Positions 19,886 through 26,888 of a stretch of 64,000 bases of DNA are shown piece by piece (positions within the stretch are counted from its first letter, which is position 1; each line of letters begins with the position of its first letter). This stretch comes from HGM12998 sp900756495 (GTDB lineage Bacteria > Bacillota > Clostridia > Oscillospirales > Oscillospiraceae), in the NCBI GenBank assembly GCA_958477305.1, contig CAUEFI010000008.1, positions 62,001 through 126,000 of the forward strand, read 5' to 3'. Below the pieces are notes generated by a model, which was not told the DNA's origin, searched no databases, and saw only the letters and a program-made list of their open reading frames with translations. The translations under genes and the position numbers were made by a program.

Positions 19886-19929
19886 TTCAGGTGTCCCCTT
19901 TCATCATTGAACTATTTGGGTTGGGTTGT

Positions 19930-19970
19930 AAAAAAGGAAGGCGCTCCGCCCTTGGGGTCGGAACGCCTTC
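19930..19970 (-). terminator. Attenuator-type terminator in the glnA leader
   Basis: On the minus strand GAAGGCGTTCCG (19970-19959) pairs over 12 bp (one G-U) with CGGAGCGCCTTC (19948-19937), then CTTTTTT (19936-19930). It starts only about 13 nt after the predicted transcription start and ends about 45 nt before the glnA ATG, so most transcripts should stop before glnA unless the hairpin is disrupted. A small alternative hairpin, GAAC-GAAGGC-GTTC, overlaps the 5' half and would exclude the terminator. Confidence 0.85.
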
Positions 19971-19989
19971 GTTCTCAACTGATGTTTTG

Positions 19990-20018
19990 AGTATACGGAT
20001 TTTAACGTCCGGTGTCAA
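19990..20018 (-). promoter_or_regulatory. Consensus glnA promoter
   Basis: Minus strand TTGACA (20018-20013), a 17-base spacer, then TATACT (19995-19990). The predicted start is near 19983, just upstream of the leader terminator. Confidence 0.85.
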
Positions 20019-20194
20019 GAGGTTTTGGAACAGTTTTCAATCTTTGTTGCAAATATCACCGAGCAAGCCCCGTTAGCCCCGGTTATTTATGCAACTTTTG
20101 TATTGTATGACTGCAAACGCAGGAATGCCGTCATCCACACATGAACCACTGGACACTTCCCATACGACTCCCATGCCCGGCGCGGCGGCTTCTG
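20019..20194. other. Intergenic stretch between purF end and glnA promoter
   Basis: No gene seen. On the minus strand it contains a GGGGC direct repeat framed by ACCG/CGGT that could fold weakly. No T-run that would make it an obvious purF terminator. Confidence 0.4.
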
Positions 20195-21559
20195 TTATAC
20201 TTCGATGGGATACACCTCTGTAAAACAGCCGTCGCAGAAGCCGCAGGAGGCCTTGGGGGCAATGTGGCGCAGTCCCTCCCTGCTGAGGAAGCCCAAGCTA
20301 TCCGCACCGATGAGTGTGCGGATTTCCTCCACACTGTGCCTGCAGGCAATGAGGTTTTCCTTGTCCGGGATGTCGGTGCCGAAGTAGCAGGGGGCGATAA
20401 AGGGCGGCGCGGAGGACCGCATATGGACCTCTCTGGCCCCTGCCTCCCGCAGGAGAGAGACGATCTGCCGGGAGGTGGTGCCCCGGACGATAGAATCGTC
20501 AATCATCACCACCCGGCGGCCCTCCACCTGACTCTTCAGAGCTCCCAGCTTGATGCGTACCGCTTGCTCCCGTGTCCCCTGGTCGGGCGTAATAAAGGTG
20601 CGGCCGATATAGCGGTTCTTGACGAAGCCCTGGCCATATGGGATGCCGGATTCTTCCGCATAGCCCATAGCGGCGTCCAGCCCTGAGTCCGGAACCCCCA
20701 CCACAATGTCGGCCTCCACCGGATGTTCCCGGGCAAGGATTCGTCCGGCCTCCAGCCGGGCGTCATGAACACTCTGCCCGCAGATTACAGAGTCGGGACG
20801 GGCAAAGTAAATATACTCAAACATACACATATGGGAGGTAGCCCGAGAACAGTTTTCCCGGATGGAGCGGATATGTCCCTCCTCCACCACCATAATCTCG
20901 CCGGGCTCAATTTCCCGCTCGTAGGACGCTCCCACCGCATCCAGGGCGCAGGATTCAGAGGCAAAGACCACCGCCTCCCCTCTCCTTCCCATGCACAGAG
21001 GTCTGAATCCCCAGGGATCCCGGGCAGCAATGAGCTTTCGGGCCGACATGACGATAAGGGAATAAGCCCCCCGCAGTCCCTTCATAGCCTGGCATACCGC
21101 CTCTTCTGCCGAGCCGCAACGCAGTCGTTCCTGAGCGATGGCATAGGCAATGAGCTCCGAATCGGTTGTCGTCTGAAAGATCGCCCCCCGGTATTCAAAG
21201 GACGTGCGGAGGTCCCGGGTATTTACCAAGTTGCCGTTGTGGGCGACCGCCAGGGTACCCTTGACATATTTCAGCGTCAAGGGCTGGGCATTTTCTCGCC
21301 GACCGCCCCCAGTGGTGGAATAACGGACGTGCCCCACGGCAATGGTTCCGTTAAGATCGTCCAGCGTCTTATCGTCAAAGACATCTCCCACCAGCCCCAG
21401 ATCCTTATGGTAGGAGAGTTCCAGGCCGTTCATCGTGGCGATACCGCAGGCCTCTTGTCCCCGGTGCTGAAGAGCATAGAGCCCATAGTAAGTGGTGCGG
21501 GCGCAGTCCCCCGCCGGATTGTAGATACCGAAGACCCCGCATTCCTCATGAATGGACAT
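20195..21559 (-). CDS. purF: Amidophosphoribosyltransferase
   Basis: First committed step of purine synthesis: PRPP + glutamine to 5-phosphoribosylamine. 454 residues. A short propeptide MSIHEE precedes the catalytic Cys7 (ECGVFGIYNP), the glutaminase signature. The C-terminal phosphoribosyltransferase half carries VVMIDDSIVRGTTSRQIVSLL, the PRPP-binding loop, and HMRSSAPPF. Four cysteines (including CRHSVEE and CGFCDGC) match the Fe-S cluster form of Bacillus-type PurF. The ATG at 21559 follows GGAGG at 7 bases; the frame is open further upstream through the leader but that part has no ribosome-binding site. Confidence 0.95.
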   Translation of the reverse strand: MSIHEECGVFGIYNPAGDCARTTYYGLYALQHRGQEACGIATMNGLELSYHKDLGLVGDVFDDKTLDDLNGTIAVGHVRYSTTGGGRRENAQPLTLKYVKGTLAVAHNGNLVNTRDLRTSFEYRGAIFQTTTDSELIAYAIAQERLRCGSAEEAVCQAMKGLRGAYSLIVMSARKLIAARDPWGFRPLCMGRRGEAVVFASESCALDAVGASYEREIEPGEIMVVEEGHIRSIRENCSRATSHMCMFEYIYFARPDSVICGQSVHDARLEAGRILAREHPVEADIVVGVPDSGLDAAMGYAEESGIPYGQGFVKNRYIGRTFITPDQGTREQAVRIKLGALKSQVEGRRVVMIDDSIVRGTTSRQIVSLLREAGAREVHMRSSAPPFIAPCYFGTDIPDKENLIACRHSVEEIRTLIGADSLGFLSREGLRHIAPKASCGFCDGCFTEVYPIEV

Positions 21560-21580
21560 GGTCAATCCTCCATTTTTTAA

Positions 21581-21735
21581 ATAAAAAAGGGTACACTGTC
21601 CACAAGCTCCATACCACTTCTGTATAGAGCTCCCCACCTTCGGGTAACGGGATGGCATTAAGGCACCCCGCCTGCGCGACACTGCACCGATCTTTTTTCA
21701 CTGTTCCCGCCCTTCTCCGGGGGAGAACGGCTCTT
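21581..21735 (-). ncRNA. Structured leader of purF, riboswitch/attenuator-like, family not recognised
   Basis: From the predicted start near 21735 the minus-strand RNA has a hairpin at 21730-21707, then a domain closed by GGTGCAGTGTC (21688-21678) pairing 10 of 11 with GACAGTGTACC (21600-21590). That stem runs straight into CTTTTTTAT (21589-21581), so it would act as a terminator. Inside it are a GC-rich hairpin, a small ACC-CGAA-GGT hairpin and a 10-bp hairpin (AGCTCTATAC, 21631-21622, with GTATGGAGCT, 21614-21605), giving a multi-branched fold. It does not match the purine, PRPP, ZTP, THF or T-box patterns I know. Confidence 0.5.
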
Positions 21736-21741
21736 TTTGTT

Positions 21742-21771
21742 ATGGTATCACAGAGGTTCCCCTGTTTGCAA
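21742..21771 (-). promoter_or_regulatory. Predicted purF promoter
   Basis: Minus strand TTGCAA (21771-21766), an 18-base spacer, then an extended -10, TGATACCAT (21750-21742). It leaves a leader of about 175 nt before purF. Confidence 0.5.
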
Positions 21772-21845
21772 TGGGCAATTTCGCGCGCTTTTTTCCTTTT
21801 TCTACGTCCAAAATCATCAAATGCAACATCCGGTTTCCAAATGCA

Positions 21846-21900
21846 TATACTGTGGGTGAGCAAGGGCGTTCGCTTCAGGGTAGAAGCGAACGCCTTTTTT
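21846..21900 (+). promoter_or_regulatory. asnB promoter -10 and leader attenuator
   Basis: TATACT (21846-21851) is a good -10; the -35 region is poor. The predicted start near 21858 is followed at once by a perfect 12-bp terminator hairpin, GGCGTTCGCTTC (21865-21876) with GAAGCGAACGCC (21883-21894), loop AGGGTA, then TTTTTT (21895-21900). It ends 3 bases before the Shine-Dalgarno GAGGAGGG, so it lies between promoter and gene. The layout mirrors the glnA leader. Confidence 0.75.
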
Positions 21901-21916
21901 AGAGGAGGGAACTGCC

Positions 21917-23755
21917 ATGTGCGGTATTGCGGGACAAATTGACTTGGAACAGACTCACAACCTTGCCTCTCATAGAGAGGTCTATGAAAGGATGCAGCGC
22001 GCGCTGGTCCGCAGAGGCCCTGACCAAAATGGGCTCTGGCTCACAGAGGACGCGGCTCTGGTTCATACCCGGCTCTCGGTGGTGGATCTGAAGGGCGGCC
22101 GGCAGCCCATGACTCTGCAGCAGGGGGAGCGGGAGTACGCCTTGGTCTATAATGGAGAGCTCTACAATACCCCCGAACTCCGGGCCGAACTGGAGGGACT
22201 GGGTCACACCTTTTCGGGGCATTCGGACACTGAGGTTCTCCTTCACGCCTACCTTCAGTGGGGAGACGGCTGTGTAGAGCGCTTCAACGGTATTTTTGCA
22301 TTTGCAGTGTGGGAGCGGCATAGACGGCAGCTTTTCCTGGCCCGGGATCGGATTGGAGTTAAACCGCTCTTTTATGCCCTGCCCTCAGCAGGCGGACTGC
22401 TCTTCGCCTCTGAGATAAAAGCTCTGCTGGCCCACCCGCTGGTAGAGCCAGAGGTAGACGCCGACGGGGTGGCAGAGCTGATCTTCATCGGCCCGGGACG
22501 GACGCCGGGTTATACCCCTTTCCGGCAGATTCGGGAGATTCCCCCCGCCACCTGCGGCTATTACGGTGCCGGCGGGCTGCGCCTGCGGCGGTACTGGAGA
22601 CTCAACGACCGTGAACACACCGAGAACTTCGAGCAGACGGCGGAGCACGTACGTTTTCTGGTCACCGATGCCATCAAGCGACAATTGGTTTCCGATGTAC
22701 CGGTGGGGACCTTTCTCTCCGGCGGACTGGACTCCAGTCTCATCTCGGCGGTGGCGGACCGCTGTCTGACAGAACAGGGTGAGCAGCTGCAGACCTTCTC
22801 AGTAGATTACCGGGAGAACGACCGATATTTTAGGGCCAGCAAATTCCAGCCCAACAGCGACGCTGCTTTTATTAAGCAGATGAACGCCTTTCTTCAGGCA
22901 GAAAACCACCGGGTGGTGCTGGACAGTATTGATGTGGCCCAAGCCCTTGGTGAGGCGGTCGTGGCCCGGGATCTGCCTGGGATGGCCGACGTGGACTCCT
23001 CTCTGCTGCTCTTCTGCCGTGCCATCAAGCCTCATGTCACAGTAGCCCTATCCGGGGAATGCGCTGACGAGATTTTTGGGGGCTATCCCTGGTACCGGGA
23101 TCCGGAAATTCGGGCACATGAGGGCTTTCCCTGGGCCCAGTCCACCGCTTGGCGCGCATCCTTTCTGGCGGGGGACTGGCGGAATATCGACGGCTTTTCC
23201 TACGTGGACGCCCGATACCGGGCCACCGTGTCTGCCGCCGACGTATTGCCGGGCAGCCCGCCCGCTGAGCGGCGGATGCGTGAGATGACGCTTCTCAACT
23301 TTGCCTGGTTCATGCAGACCCTTTTGGAGCGAAAGGATCGCATGAGCATGTACAGCGGACTGGAGGTGCGGGTTCCCTTCTGTGACTGGCGGATTGCCGA
23401 ATACCTCTATGCCGTTCCCTGGTCTTTCAAGGACTACCGCGGCCATGAAAAGGGACTTCTGCGCCATGCCATGAGGGGATTGCTGCCCGAGGAAGTTCTC
23501 TGGCGAAAAAAGAGCCCCTATCCCAAAACGCATCACCCCGACTATCTCTCCGCTGTATCCAGCATGCTGCAGAAGATTCTCTCCCAGCCTGACGCTCCAG
23601 TATTTCAGATTGTCGAGCGCTCGGCCCTGGCAGCCCTGCCGGAAAACTCCGCCGGCTCTCCCTGGTACGGACAGCTCATGGCTATTCCGCAGACCATCGC
23701 CTATTTCCTCCAGATTAACAATTGGCTGGAGCGGTATCAGGTTCGGCTGGTCTAA
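21917..23755 (+). CDS. asnB: Asparagine synthetase (glutamine-hydrolysing)
   Basis: Makes asparagine from aspartate, ATP and glutamine. 612 residues. N-terminal nucleophile Cys2 (MCGIAGQID), glutaminase region with YNGELYN and LFASEIKALLA, then the ATP-pyrophosphatase synthetase domain with the P-loop GTFLSGGLDSSLIS and SGECADEIFGGYPWY. Ends in a helical C-terminus. Ribosome-binding site GAGGAGGG 7 bases before ATG. It is divergent from purF and controlled by its own leader terminator. Confidence 0.96.
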   Translation: MCGIAGQIDLEQTHNLASHREVYERMQRALVRRGPDQNGLWLTEDAALVHTRLSVVDLKGGRQPMTLQQGEREYALVYNGELYNTPELRAELEGLGHTFSGHSDTEVLLHAYLQWGDGCVERFNGIFAFAVWERHRRQLFLARDRIGVKPLFYALPSAGGLLFASEIKALLAHPLVEPEVDADGVAELIFIGPGRTPGYTPFRQIREIPPATCGYYGAGGLRLRRYWRLNDREHTENFEQTAEHVRFLVTDAIKRQLVSDVPVGTFLSGGLDSSLISAVADRCLTEQGEQLQTFSVDYRENDRYFRASKFQPNSDAAFIKQMNAFLQAENHRVVLDSIDVAQALGEAVVARDLPGMADVDSSLLLFCRAIKPHVTVALSGECADEIFGGYPWYRDPEIRAHEGFPWAQSTAWRASFLAGDWRNIDGFSYVDARYRATVSAADVLPGSPPAERRMREMTLLNFAWFMQTLLERKDRMSMYSGLEVRVPFCDWRIAEYLYAVPWSFKDYRGHEKGLLRHAMRGLLPEEVLWRKKSPYPKTHHPDYLSAVSSMLQKILSQPDAPVFQIVERSALAALPENSAGSPWYGQLMAIPQTIAYFLQINNWLERYQVRLV

Positions 23756-23762
23756 TGGGCGC

Positions 23763-23814
23763 TTGACAAAATGGCTGCGGCAGCTCATAATAAAATATAT
23801 CCCCCTATTAGTAT
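23763..23814 (+). promoter_or_regulatory. csoR promoter with CsoR-like operator
   Basis: TTGACA (23763-23768), 17 bases, CATAAT (23786-23791). Downstream, TATATCCCCCTATTAGTAT (23796-23814) resembles the C-rich CsoR-type operator found in front of the metal ATPase at 26860, which suggests autoregulation. Confidence 0.75.
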
Positions 23815-23827
23815 CGGAGGAATGCGC

Positions 23828-24103
23828 ATGAGACAGTGTATGGATGCCGACAATCTCCACCGCCGCCTGCGGAAAATCATTGGTCAGGTTCAGGCTATCG
23901 ACCGGATGGTAGACGAGGACGTCCCCTGCGAGGATGTCCTCGCTCAGATTAACGCAGCCAAATCGGCCCTGCATAAAGTCGGGCAGGTCGTGCTTGAGGG
24001 GCATATTCAGCACTGTGTGCGCGACGGCATCGAACATGGAGACGCTGACCAGACCATCGCCAGCTTTACCAAGGCGGTGGAGCGTTTCGCCAATATGACC
24101 TAG
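23828..24103 (+). CDS. csoR: CsoR/RcnR-family metal-sensing repressor
   Basis: A 91-residue all-helical repressor of the CsoR family. The Cu(I) site signature Cys-His-Cys is present: a Cys in DVPCEDVLAQI, then His and Cys in EGHIQHCVRD (H-x3-C). The N-terminal part, NLHRRLRKIIGQVQAIDRMV, is the DNA-binding region typical of the family. The start MRQCMDADN sits 7 bases after GGAGG; an ATG two codons upstream touches the site and is rejected. Likely represses itself and the P-type ATPase at 26.9 kb, which has a matching operator. Copper is the best guess; a persulfide sensor (CstR) is less likely because the His is kept. Confidence 0.88.
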   Translation: MRQCMDADNLHRRLRKIIGQVQAIDRMVDEDVPCEDVLAQINAAKSALHKVGQVVLEGHIQHCVRDGIEHGDADQTIASFTKAVERFANMT

Positions 24104-24170
24104 ATCGCACAGCAACAGCCGCTCCTAGAACGTGCACTGCCCTGCTGAAAAGCAATCGCACCATTACGAT

Positions 24171-24209
24171 AGGGCGGCATAGCCAAAGGCCATGCCGCCC
24201 TGCCTTTTT
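24171..24209 (+). terminator. Terminator after csoR
   Basis: AGGGCGGCAT (24171-24180) pairs with ATGCCGCCCT (24192-24201), followed by GCCTTTTTG. Confidence 0.85.
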
Positions 24210-24318
24210 GTTTCCGCTCTAAGAAGTATGCGGGCTTCGTCCGGATTCAAAATAAGTGTGTATGGAGACAAGTCTGTCTATTTCAACAAGAGGAAGATGT
24301 GAATTTTAGGTACAAAAT

Positions 24319-24531
24319 ATGAACAAGAAGCCAGTGGGTCTATTGAATGTGCTTTTAAACGCAGCTGCGGTAATTGTCTGGACCATCAATTGTGTTGTTC
24401 TTGTATTATATACAAGGGGGAATGAACCACCTGAGATTACACTGGTTCTTGATATTATCTGTGCAATTCTATGGTGGGTGGCTTTTGCTGTTGTGCTGGT
24501 TCGTTATTGCAAGGGCAAGCATAATGAATGA
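24319..24531 (+). CDS. Small two-helix membrane protein, unknown function
   Basis: A 70-residue ORF, MNKKPVGLLNVLLNAAAVIV..., with two clear hydrophobic segments (about residues 7-30 and 43-62), a charged loop between and a basic C-terminus (RYCKGKHNE). I do not recognise a family. A weak AGGTAC motif precedes the ATG. Codon use is AT-richer than the neighbours, as in the whole 24.2-26.4 kb stretch. A second ORF in another frame overlaps its end but lacks a convincing start. Confidence 0.55.
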   Translation: MNKKPVGLLNVLLNAAAVIVWTINCVVLVLYTRGNEPPEITLVLDIICAILWWVAFAVVLVRYCKGKHNE

Positions 24532-24641
24532 ACCTACACGGAACAGCAGCAACACTTAACATAAATGCCAATCAAAAAATGCTCCTATTGAATGGGCATA
24601 AAACAATACGTTTCCTGCGCTGGGAATGGGCTTTTATGGGC

Positions 24642-24756
24642 TTGACTTTTTAGGATAGTCCTATTATAATGGGAAAAAATCTGTAACCGCCGGGTTTGCG
24701 TCTTATCCTCACTCCGTTAGGCCATAGAAGGAGTGGAGACAAGACGTTTTTATTTT
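24642..24756 (+). promoter_or_regulatory. Consensus promoter with palindromic spacer and a terminator-like leader hairpin
   Basis: TTGACT (24642-24647), 17 bases, perfect TATAAT (24665-24670). The spacer contains the palindrome TAGGA-TAG-TCCTA (24651-24663), a probable repressor site. After the start (about 24677) a 17-position stem, 15 paired, forms between 24699-24715 and 24730-24746 and runs into TTTTTATTTT (24747-24756): a terminator inside the leader of the flavoprotein gene that starts at 24776. The family of this leader is not recognised. Confidence 0.7.
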
Positions 24757-24775
24757 ACGGTAATGAGGTGCTTTC

Positions 24776-25273
24776 ATGTTTCGAGAAATGCGCAGAAAAG
24801 GGCAGGCGCTGCCTGCGGAAGAAATCACTGCTGTCCTGTATCGAGGACGCTCCGGGGTACTGGCCCTGTCAGGTGATGACAATTACCCATACGCTCTCCC
24901 TATCAGCTATGTATATGACGGTAATCACATCTATTTCCACTGTGCCCGGTCTGGTCACAAGCTGGACGCAATTCAGCGCAACTGCAAGGCGTCCTTCTGT
25001 GTAGTTGACCAGGACCAAATTGTTCCGGAGGAATATACCACCTATTTCAGAAGCGTGATCCTTTTTGGTCGGATCCGCGTGTTGGAGGACGAGCAGGAAA
25101 AGCGGGCGGCCATTGAGAAATTGGCTGTCAAATATGCGCCGGAGGATACTGACTCGGGACGGCAAACCGCCATTGAGCAGGAGTGGGCGCCCCTTTGTAT
25201 GCTTGAAATGTGTATCGACCATATGAGCGGAAAAGAGGCACTGGAACTGGTTAAGCAAAAGCAAGAGAAATAA
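24776..25273 (+). CDS. Pyridoxamine 5'-phosphate oxidase-fold flavoprotein (NimA/nitroimidazole-resistance-like)
   Basis: A 165-residue split-barrel FMN-binding protein. The N-terminus MFREMRRKGQALPAEEITAVL with GVLALSGDDNYPYALPISYVY and HCARSGHKLDAIQRN is typical of the NimA/PNPOx-like group, which includes nitroimidazole reductases and haem- or FMN-binding stress proteins. No membrane segment; cytoplasmic. It has its own strong promoter with a palindromic spacer and a leader terminator, pointing to inducible expression. Actual substrate unknown. Confidence 0.8.
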   Translation: MFREMRRKGQALPAEEITAVLYRGRSGVLALSGDDNYPYALPISYVYDGNHIYFHCARSGHKLDAIQRNCKASFCVVDQDQIVPEEYTTYFRSVILFGRIRVLEDEQEKRAAIEKLAVKYAPEDTDSGRQTAIEQEWAPLCMLEMCIDHMSGKEALELVKQKQEK

Positions 25274-25296
25274 CCGAATATGAAACTGATCGCACC

Positions 25297-25314
25297 AACC
25301 CGCCGGGGTTTTTT
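25297..25314 (+). terminator. Short terminator after the PNPOx-like gene
   Basis: AACCC (25297-25301) with GGGTT (25306-25310) and a following T-run to 25314, 24 bases after the stop codon. Confidence 0.6.
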
Positions 25315-25325
25315 CTTGTGTAGTA

Positions 25326-25357
25326 GGCCAGCGTTACACAAACGCTGGCCTTTTTTT
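25326..25357 (+). terminator. Strong terminator directly in front of the MATE gene
   Basis: GGCCAGCGTT (25326-25335) pairs perfectly with AACGCTGGCC (25341-25350), then seven T. It ends 5 bases before the Shine-Dalgarno TAGGAGG of the exporter gene, and no promoter is visible between them. Confidence 0.85.
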
Positions 25358-25380
25358 ATTTGTTAGGAGGATCGATTATC

Positions 25381-26742
25381 ATGTATGAAGGCAAATCACA
25401 CACTTTATTTGCCAAATATGCCGTACCGCAAATGATTGGACTGTTGTTTAACTCGGTCTATATGATTGTTGACGGCGTATTCATTGGCAATCGGCTTGGC
25501 CGCGACGCCATGGCTGCCGCCGCCGTTTCTGTCCCGCTTGTCGAGATACTGATTGCGTTGTCTATGGCGGTGTCCACAGGTGCGGGTGTTATGATTTCCG
25601 CACATCTCGGTCAAGGCCAAAAAGAAAGAGCGCGTCATATGTTCAGCCTTGCCGCCCTATGTACCGCTGTCATGGGACTGTTGATCAGCGTATTTGGAAC
25701 TATTTTTATACACCCACTTGCTGAACTTTTAGGGTCAACTCCGGTTATTCACGATGAAGCAATCAGTTATATGTGGTACATTATTACCTTTTCTCCGTTC
25801 CTGCTTTTCAGTTTTTTGTTCAGCGGTCTGGTGCGTAACGATAATCGTCCAAAACTCGCCATGTTTGCCCTAATGTTTGGCTCTGTATCAAACATCGTCT
25901 TGGACTATGTGTTTATGTACCCATTGAACATGGGCATTGCCGGTGCAGCGTTGGCTACCGCGCTCGGCCCTATTTTCAGCGTTTTAATTATGCTGCCGCA
26001 TTTTATATTCAAACGCGGAGATCTGTACTTAACAACATTCAAACTGAAATGGCGCAACCTTCGCTCGGTCTATGTACTCGGCTTCCCGTCCTTTATCATG
26101 GAGTTTACCATTGGCATTATTACCTTTGTGTATAACTTTGCCATTGTGCATTATGGCTTTGAGGAAATCGGCCTTGCAGCTTACCTTGTGATCGGTTATT
26201 TAATGTTGATTATCTTGACACTGTTTCTTGGTATGGCGCAGGGGCTGCAACCCGTGTTTAGCTATTTCATGGGTACGGGTGAAGAAAAGAGGAGCAAAGC
26301 TTTACTCGGCTTTTCCGTGAAAGTATTTTTAGCGATAGGTATTTTGTGCTATATCTTGATTATTTTCTTCTCTCGCGGCTTTTTCTCTATTTTCAATCCG
26401 GGAGACATCGAACTAATCAACTTTATGGAAAGCAAAAGCCTGCCCTATTTCTGCGGCTTCTTCCTGTCAGGCTATAACATCCTGATGATCTCCTTCTGGC
26501 AGTCCACCCGCCGCACCAATAAGGCCCTGGCGATCTCCCTGTCCCGCAGCGTCATCTGGCCGCCCATCCTGATTGCCCTCCTGCCGCTGTTCTTCGGCAG
26601 AGAAATACTCTGGCTCTGTCACTCCTTCAGCGAAGGACTTACCGCCGTCCTTGCAGCTGCCATGCTTACCGCCAGGGAAAGCCGGACAAAAAGCGGGGCC
26701 AGCGGACTGCAACCTGGAACAGACGTTCATCCTCTGGAATAG
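25381..26742 (+). CDS. MATE-family multidrug/metabolite exporter
   Basis: Cation-coupled multidrug and toxic compound extrusion protein, 453 residues with about 12 hydrophobic segments in two homologous halves (MIGLLFNSVYMIVDGVFIGN starts the first; SFIMEFTIGIITFVYNFAI the second). Start at ATG 25381 with TAGGAGG 10 bases upstream; the open frame reaches 7 codons further up through the terminator. Base composition changes within the gene: AT-rich up to about 26440, then GC-rich and codon-biased like the rest of the chromosome, so the 3' part may have come from a resident paralogue by recombination. The C-terminal 25 residues are hydrophilic and unusual. Confidence 0.9.
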   Translation: MYEGKSHTLFAKYAVPQMIGLLFNSVYMIVDGVFIGNRLGRDAMAAAAVSVPLVEILIALSMAVSTGAGVMISAHLGQGQKERARHMFSLAALCTAVMGLLISVFGTIFIHPLAELLGSTPVIHDEAISYMWYIITFSPFLLFSFLFSGLVRNDNRPKLAMFALMFGSVSNIVLDYVFMYPLNMGIAGAALATALGPIFSVLIMLPHFIFKRGDLYLTTFKLKWRNLRSVYVLGFPSFIMEFTIGIITFVYNFAIVHYGFEEIGLAAYLVIGYLMLIILTLFLGMAQGLQPVFSYFMGTGEEKRSKALLGFSVKVFLAIGILCYILIIFFSRGFFSIFNPGDIELINFMESKSLPYFCGFFLSGYNILMISFWQSTRRTNKALAISLSRSVIWPPILIALLPLFFGREILWLCHSFSEGLTAVLAAAMLTARESRTKSGASGLQPGTDVHPLE

Positions 26743-26818
26743 AGCCATGAGGCGCTGGATAGGGAAGGGCTGCGGCGCCTTCTGTGCCGCCCTTATCACC
26801 AGTCCCTGTTATTTGTTC

Positions 26819-26877
26819 TTGACAATTCCATACCCACACATGTATAATGCCACTATACATATACCCCCATAGGTATA
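26819..26877 (+). promoter_or_regulatory. Metal ATPase promoter with CsoR-like operator
   Basis: TTGACA (26819-26824), 18 bases, TATAAT (26843-26848), then TATACCCCCATAGGTATA (26860-26877) containing the inverted repeat TATACC/GGTATA over the start region. This matches the C-rich operator of CsoR-type repressors and resembles the site in front of csoR (23796-23814). Confidence 0.85.
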
Positions 26878-26888
26878 GGAGGCGTTTT

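Noticed and set aside
21590..21720. A plus-strand small RNA (6S- or SRP-like) opposite the purF leader
   Set aside because: The plus-strand version loses two pairs in the closing stem, has no SRP core sequence and no good promoter, whereas the minus strand has promoter, structure and U-tract in the right order before purF.
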